DNA from: an uncultured Campylobacter sp.
GTDB lineage: Bacteria; Campylobacterota; Campylobacteria; Campylobacterales; Campylobacteraceae
Reading direction: 5' to 3'
Length of the DNA stretch: 5,162 nt
NCBI RefSeq assembly: GCF_938045405.1
Contig: NZ_CALIMW010000300.1
Location: 1-5,162 of the forward strand
Notes under the pieces: generated by a model
Databases searched by the model: none
Told to the model about the DNA's origin: nothing
Seen by the model: only the letters and a program-made list of their open reading frames with translations
Made by a program: the position numbers and the translations under genes
In this document: piece after piece, positions 1 through 5,162 of the stretch
How the letters are laid out: each line of letters opens with the position of its first letter
Numbering within the stretch: position 1 is the stretch's first letter

Positions 1-445
1 CAAATACCGCTCCGCCGGCGTGCGGGCAGCGGTAGTAACATAACGGCTCCTGCGATAGCCCGCACGCGATCGCGCTTGGAGCATGCCCGTTTATCTCCGC
101 ACTTAGTGCAAGCTTAGGCGTGCCAAGCTCCGCTAGCCCGTGCTGCAAGCCAAAATCGCGCACATCTCGCGCAAAGGCAAGTGGCCACTCATCGAGGCGT
201 TTTATGTTCTCGTACCCCCACAGCCACGTGCGGTTGTCGCTCGCTTCGCTGCCGATATACCAGATGGCGCGCGGCGCATCGTCGCCGAAACTGATCTTGC
301 CGCGCTTTAGATCCACAGAGCGGCGCCTGCCCTTTACGATCAGCTTCTAGCCCATCTCTTGCATCCCTGCGCCGCAACCCAAACACGCCGAAAACAGATC
401 GGTAAAACTGCTCCTATCCACGCCCAAGCGATCTAAAAATTTCAT
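1..445 (-). pseudogene. DUF6882-like protein gene, interrupted by in-frame TAG, 3' end outside window
   Basis: Function is unknown; DUF6882 proteins are small and uncharacterised. The start is the ATG at 445-443, preceded by AAGGAG at 455-450 with a 4-base gap. The frame gives 32 codons (MKFLDRLGVD..., ending MQEMG) and then TAG at 349-347. Translating on in the same frame there is no further stop for more than 110 codons, up to the window edge. That part carries family-like motifs in order: a GKISF strand, WYIGSE, TWLWGYEN, a helix with DVRDFGLQHGL, NGHAPSAIACGL and CYYRCPHAGGAVF. The family assignment is from memory of the G-S-x(n)-TWLW-x-N pattern and the late YR-x-P-x-x-GG pattern. Frame and motifs on both sides of the TAG argue for a single nonsense change, for example a Trp TGG or Gln CAG codon turned into TAG. 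A shorter product restarting at GTG 316-314 is possible but would lack the N-terminus. A sequencing error cannot be excluded. Confidence 0.62.
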
Positions 446-449
446 TTTT

Positions 450-455
450 CTCCTT
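450..455 (-). promoter_or_regulatory. Shine-Dalgarno site of the DUF6882-like gene
   Basis: AAGGAG on the minus strand lies four bases before ATG 445-443. It fixes the start there, although the frame stays open upstream to an ATG at 577. That upstream extension would have to be translated through the hairpin at 461-502 and has no such site. Confidence 0.7.
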
Positions 456-460
456 TTTGC

Positions 461-502
461 CGCGCCGATAAATTTAGCGCTTTTGCGGGATTTATCGGCG
501 CG
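461..502 (-). promoter_or_regulatory. Perfect 13-bp inverted repeat in the 5' leader of the DUF6882-like gene
   Basis: The arms 461-473 (CGCGCCGATAAAT) and 490-502 (ATTTATCGGCGCG) are perfectly complementary. They enclose 16 bases that can themselves pair as CGC-TTTT-GCG (478-480 with 485-487). Read on the minus strand, the base of the stem lies only five bases before the AAGGAG site. No T-run follows on either strand, so it does not look like an intrinsic terminator. A leader hairpin that stabilises the mRNA or influences ribosome access is inferred. A protein operator is the alternative. Confidence 0.55.
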
Positions 503-506
503 CCCT

Positions 507-512
507 CTTATA
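507..512 (-). promoter_or_regulatory. Candidate -10 element (TATAAG) for the DUF6882-like gene
   Basis: On the minus strand TATAAG at 512-507 resembles a sigma-70 -10 box, and a second candidate, TATAAC, lies at 527-522. No clear -35 is visible, which is usual for Campylobacter vegetative promoters. Initiation from TATAAG would begin around 500, so the hairpin at 502-461 would form the very 5' end of the mRNA. AT-rich matches of this kind are frequent by chance here. Confidence 0.25.
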
Positions 513-562
513 CGCCGCTTTGTTATAAAAGCTCGCGCTATGGAAATTTCATGCGGCGCGAA

Positions 563-1050
563 GTAAAATTTAATCAAATTTTATAAAACCGCAGCGGATA
601 AAATTTCATAGCGGGCGCCGCCTGGATAAAATTTTGCAGAAGGCGACGGGCACGGCGAGTGCAACTGTAGGAGATGACGGGCGCGACCGCAATGATTGAC
701 GGACGGTAAAAATTTAAACCGCTCGCGGAATGTTAAATTTGAAAGATGAAATTTTAGCCTAACGGCATGCGGCAGAATTTTACGACCGAGCAGCGAGCGT
801 TAGAGCTTAAAGCGGCACAAAATGGGCGCGCAACAGCGAATGTATCAGCTCAGGCGGCAAGCGATAGTTAAAGCCGTGCGGTCATAAAATTTAAATCGCC
901 TCTTAAGATCGTAAAATTTAAAGACGAAATTTCATACCGAACGGCGAGCCGCTAAATTTAAACCGCCCTAGCGATCGTCAAAATTTAAAAGCAAATTTTA
1001 CGGCCGCGCGGCAAAAGATGAAATTTAAATCACCCGCTCAAGCATAAAAT
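563..1050. repeat. Gene-poor spacer with degenerate ~65-67 bp AAATTT-containing repeats
   Basis: No credible coding region lies between the DUF6882-like gene and the end of lepA. The stretch is dense in AAATTT (about 17 by eye between 446 and 1054). Part of it is a degenerate tandem repeat. Units starting AAATTTAAAYCRCC are found at 887, 954 and 1021, exactly 67 bases apart. Inside the units at 887 and 954 follow GATCGT, a second AAATTT and, 12-13 bases later, a third. An aligning unit starts at 710 (AAATTTAAACCGCT) and a weaker one at about 775 (GAATTTTACGACC). The last unit is cut off by the lepA stop codon. What the repeats do is unknown. No terminator with a T-run was found for lepA in this stretch. 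Confidence 0.55.
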
Positions 1051-2847
<1,797 letters not shown>

Positions 2848-2854
2848 GTGGCTT

Positions 2855-2858
2855 TCCT
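2855..2858 (-). promoter_or_regulatory. Shine-Dalgarno site of lepA
   Basis: AGGA, within AGGAAAG on the minus strand, lies 7 bases before the TTG at 2847-2845. It supports the TTG as the true start: there is no ATG at the expected N-terminus, and the conserved [16 protein letters not shown] follows within a few codons. Confidence 0.65.
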
Positions 2859-2936
2859 GATGAAATTTTAAGCCGCATTGTGCCGAAATTTCATTTAAAA
2901 ATGGGTAAATGGGCGAATAGAATTTATGAGGCGAAA

Positions 2937-2942
2937 TTTATA
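2937..2942 (-). promoter_or_regulatory. lepA: Candidate -10 element (TATAAA) for lepA
   Basis: TATAAA on the minus strand at 2942-2937 lies about 90 bases before the TTG start. A poor -35 match, TTCCAA at 2965-2960, lies 17 bases further upstream. It is the best of several AT-rich candidates and would give a leader of about 80 bases. Weak evidence. Confidence 0.2.
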
Positions 2943-2992
2943 CGGTAGCTTTAGGCGGATTGGAATTTTACGAAATAAAATTTTGAAGGATA

Positions 2993-3000
2993 GGGGGGGG
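2993..3000. repeat. Homopolymeric tract of eight G
   Basis: Eight consecutive G (C on the coding strand of lepA) lie about 145 bases upstream of the lepA start. G/C tracts of this length are known slipped-strand contingency sites in Campylobacter. This one lies in non-coding DNA, so any effect would have to be on transcription. No phase-variable gene is evident around it. Confidence 0.85.
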
Positions 3001-3452
3001 ATACGGGCGGCTTTTAGCAATAGAATTTTAAGTTTTATCGGCGGTGCGTTTTACCGCGATATAATTTTAGGATGAGGGTTGGAATGCGGAATTTTATGAA
3101 ACGGGATTCTGCAGCTATGTTTGGGGGCAGAAAAATTCTAAGTGGTGAAATTTTCCGGCAAATTTTACGCGATCGCGCCATGCAAAGCTTGCCATGCTAA
3201 CAATCGAGAATTTCGTACGGTAAAATTTAACTGCAAAATTTTGCTTTGGAATTCTACTGCTTGAAATTAGCGCGTAAATTATATGTCATTACGACGCGCA
3301 AATCTTAGTAAGTAAAATTTACCGCCAAGTTTCGCAGCAAAATTTCGCAATTTAAAATTCTAAAAAATCTTATCTCGTAAAATTTACAGACAAAAATTTG
3401 CAAAGCGAAATTTTAAAATATCCGTCGCTAAGAAAACTAAAATTTCGCCCAT

Positions 3453-3482
3453 AAAAAAAGGCTAGCCGGGAGGCTAGCCTTT
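3453..3482 (-). terminator. Intrinsic terminator of the surface-protein gene
   Basis: The arms 3472-3482 and 3457-3467 form a perfect 11-bp stem (AAAGGCTAGCC on the minus strand) around a four-base loop, TCCC. On the minus strand the stem runs straight into seven T (3459-3453). It starts 22 bases after the TAG stop at 3507-3505. The plus-strand reading has only three T after the stem, so the terminator works in one direction and isolates the upstream gene from lepA. Confidence 0.92.
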
Positions 3483-3504
3483 GTGCTACGAGCTTACACA
3501 GATA

Positions 3505-5162
3505 CTACCAATCGGTCTTTTGATTGTAAATATCGCGAATATCGCCCGTACCTAGTTTATTCGTCGAAGTGTCGCTAGTACTATTATCCGATGTACTACC
3601 GCCAGCGAATGATCCTACATCGTCTTCCGTACCGGACTTGACTTGACCTTCTCCACCCCAGACTGTAGGTCTAACAGCTCTTACATTTACAGTAAGAGGA
3701 TTGAAATACTGTGGCACACCAGGAAACCTGCTAGAGTAAGCTCCAGTAGTAGGAGGTACGGTAAACATAGTTCTCTGATTTTCAGCAGGCGTATGGATAA
3801 GCCATGGGTTAGTTTCAATACGTATCCTAGCCTGACCTGGTACGGTAGCCTGGATAGCTATATCTTCCTTGCCGCCGCTTACTACATTACCTCTGCGAAC
3901 AGTTACGCCAGTAGGCGTAAAGCTAGTATAAGCGCTTACGAATTCTGCTCCTATATTATTTAAAGTAGCTCTAGTATTTACTACGAACTTCGTAAAATCG
4001 GTTAGGCTATGATCTTGAGCCGCTAGCACTGTAAATATATTCGAGCCAGGGGCTTCATAAGCAAGTTCTGCGCTAGGAGCAGGCATATTCGCGCACCTAT
4101 CGGTTCTACCGCAATAAATCTGCGCATAAATAGGCACGGTTACCCCGGTTCTGGTAGTGGCTTGATACACTCTAGATCCCAGGCTCTTGTCATATGACGT
4201 ACCATAGACGAATAGCGCATAAGTGCCTACGTTGTCACTATAATCTATAACGGTTTTACCTGTTGCATAGGTCTTACTATTGGAATTAGCAGCGGCTATA
4301 TAATCAGCTTTATTTGCAACGCTCATTTTTGCTTTTTTAACTCCCGTCGTATCTTCAACTTTTCTAGTGATAAATGTATCAAAATCCTCCTTTGATATCT
4401 TTATATTGTCTTCATTATAATCCTCGGAGTTAGTATCCGAGATAGCATTATATGAGCTATCGAACTTAGACGGCCAAAACTTTCCATAGGTTTTAAGATC
4501 GCCCTTCTTCGCATCTCTGACATCAAAGTCACTAGCGTAGATGAGCACCGGAGTGCTAGGGGTTTTATGCATCCTAGCGAAATTAAAATACACAGTTGAA
4601 CCAGGGGTCTGCCCCTCTCTAAATCCTTGTGCCAAAATTCTAAAATCGCTCGACTTAGAATCGTAATTAATTCCTGTGCCACCTCTCGGTCTATTGATAA
4701 GTCCGCCTATTAATGAAGCATCGGAATAATAATTAAGCGCCGTTCTAAGCGGTATAGGCAAGCCGTAACCCGTATCGGCAGCAGAAGCAGCTTCCTCCCA
4801 ACCTCCGGTAACAGTTGAGCTTAGGGTTCTTGCGTTATATGTATAGCATCTGCTATCATATCCCGTAGAGCCTAGGCACTCGTTAGAATTTTTAGCGAAA
4901 AACTGTGTACCACCAGGGATATTGTAGACAACGGTAGGTCTATTAGGATATGGCACGTAATTTGTAGCTCCGCCGGTCCTGCTAGCGGTAGCCGTGGAGC
5001 AACGTCCATCGGCACTATTGCTAGCGCAATCAAATCCAAAATTTAGCGCAAAATCAAGATCGCTCGAAAATCCGCACACGGCTTGAGGAGTGCCGCCAAC
5101 ATCTTGCTTATATCCGTCATAAAGCGTAGCGATGACATCCTTATAAACTTTGTCAGATAGAT
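3505..5162 (-). CDS. C-terminal part of a large secreted surface protein (N-terminus outside window)
   Basis: The frame is open from the right edge to TAG at 3507-3505: 551 residues, starting LSDKVYKDVIATLYDGYKQD. A GTG at 5079 has no ribosome binding site and is internal, so the true start lies beyond the window. The part seen looks extracytoplasmic: Gly, Ser, Thr, Asn and Tyr rich, no long hydrophobic segment, and seven Cys (29, 45, 54, 95, 105, 350, 356) that could form disulfides. Landmarks are STVYFNFARMHKTPSTP (188-204), a Lys/Asp/Glu-rich stretch (about 216-286), ALFVYG (315-320), VPIYAQIYC (342-350), NPWLIHTP (451-458), a Gly/Ser/Thr/Asp-rich linker (about 516-535) and a terminal Trp. 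From memory, YG followed by IY-x-x-YC and then WLIY, with a Trp end, is typical of large Campylobacterota proteins resembling MshQ/DUF6701 pilus-associated or adhesin proteins. Family and role are tentative. Codons are more AT-rich than in lepA (one 60-base line counted at 26 G+C). It is probably the last gene of its transcript, given the terminator. Confidence 0.72.
   Translation of the reverse strand, partial: LSDKVYKDVIATLYDGYKQDVGGTPQAVCGFSSDLDFALNFGFDCASNSADGRCSTATASRTGGATNYVPYPNRPTVVYNIPGGTQFFAKNSNECLGSTGYDSRCYTYNARTLSSTVTGGWEEAASAADTGYGLPIPLRTALNYYSDASLIGGLINRPRGGTGINYDSKSSDFRILAQGFREGQTPGSTVYFNFARMHKTPSTPVLIYASDFDVRDAKKGDLKTYGKFWPSKFDSSYNAISDTNSEDYNEDNIKISKEDFDTFITRKVEDTTGVKKAKMSVANKADYIAAANSNSKTYATGKTVIDYSDNVGTYALFVYGTSYDKSLGSRVYQATTRTGVTVPIYAQIYCGRTDRCANMPAPSAELAYEAPGSNIFTVLAAQDHSLTDFTKFVVNTRATLNNIGAEFVSAYTSFTPTGVTVRRGNVVSGGKEDIAIQATVPGQARIRIETNPWLIHTPAENQRTMFTVPPTTGAYSSRFPGVPQYFNPLTVNVRAVRPTVWGGEGQVKSGTEDDVGSFAGGSTSDNSTSDTSTNKLGTGDIRDIYNQKTDW

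Larger units (their letters stand above)
2848..3452. other. Spacer of about 600 bp upstream of lepA, AAATTT-rich, no credible gene
   Basis: I see no gene here on either strand. AAATTT occurs about 14 times by eye, often as pairs 12-14 bases apart: 3148 and 3160; 3223 and 3236; and 3380, 3394 and 3408 at an even 14-base step. Variants such as GAATTTTA fill much of the rest. The stretch should hold the lepA promoter. The best -10 match is TATAAA at 2942-2937, but many similar AT-rich words occur. A run of eight G lies at 2993-3000. A decayed gene cannot be excluded, but no recognisable protein fragment remains. Confidence 0.6.

Noticed and set aside
446..577. Upstream in-frame extension of the DUF6882-like gene to ATG 577
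   Set aside because: It would read through the hairpin, lacks a ribosome binding site and is very basic, whereas ATG 445 has a strong AAGGAG at proper distance.
1003..1012. GCCGCGCGGC palindrome as the lepA terminator
   Set aside because: It is self-complementary without a loop, and no T-run follows on the minus strand.
887..1034. The regularly spaced repeats as a CRISPR array
   Set aside because: The 67-bp units are degenerate over their whole length, without identical repeats alternating with unique spacers, and no cas gene is present.
2926..3075. A 49-codon open frame on the plus strand running through the G8 tract
   Set aside because: It has no ribosome binding site and no recognisable protein pattern, and its codons follow the repeated AATTTTA words of the spacer. 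It is most likely chance.
5077..5079. GTG at 5079 as the start of the surface-protein gene
   Set aside because: The frame is open without stops to the window edge, no Shine-Dalgarno sequence precedes the GTG, and the upstream residues look like ordinary protein.

Overview
The window reads as chromosome of a Campylobacter-type epsilonproteobacterium (Campylobacterota). The evidence is a LepA of the Campylobacter kind, intergenic DNA saturated with the word AAATTT, and a large secreted protein whose C-terminal half resembles surface proteins I remember from this phylum. The lepA gene is fairly GC-rich (two 60-base lines counted at 33 and 40 G+C), which suggests one of the higher-GC oral species such as C. 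gracilis, C. rectus or C. showae. That species guess is inference.

Everything that looks coding lies on the minus strand. From right to left (the direction of transcription): (1) 5162-3505 is the C-terminal 551 codons of a large, probably extracellular, cysteine-containing protein whose start lies outside the window. It ends in a strong intrinsic terminator at 3482-3453. (2) 3452-2848 is about 600 bp without a convincing gene, full of AAATTT words, with a run of eight G at 2993-3000. (3) 2847-1051 is complete lepA (elongation factor 4), starting at TTG. (4) 1050-446 is a second gene-poor stretch of about 600 bp, also AAATTT-rich, part of which resolves into degenerate tandem units of about 65-67 bp. 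(5) 445-1 is a DUF6882-like gene with a good ribosome binding site and a hairpin just upstream. It is interrupted by an in-frame TAG after codon 32 and runs off the left edge.

The three genes do not form an obvious pathway or operon. The terminator and the long spacers suggest that each is transcribed separately. No tRNA, rRNA, CRISPR array, insertion sequence or phage gene was seen. The points most worth a second look are the nonsense codon in an otherwise intact reading frame, the 67-bp degenerate repeats, and the contrast between AAATTT-saturated spacers and the nearly AAATTT-free surface-protein gene. I found no convincing new multi-gene system.
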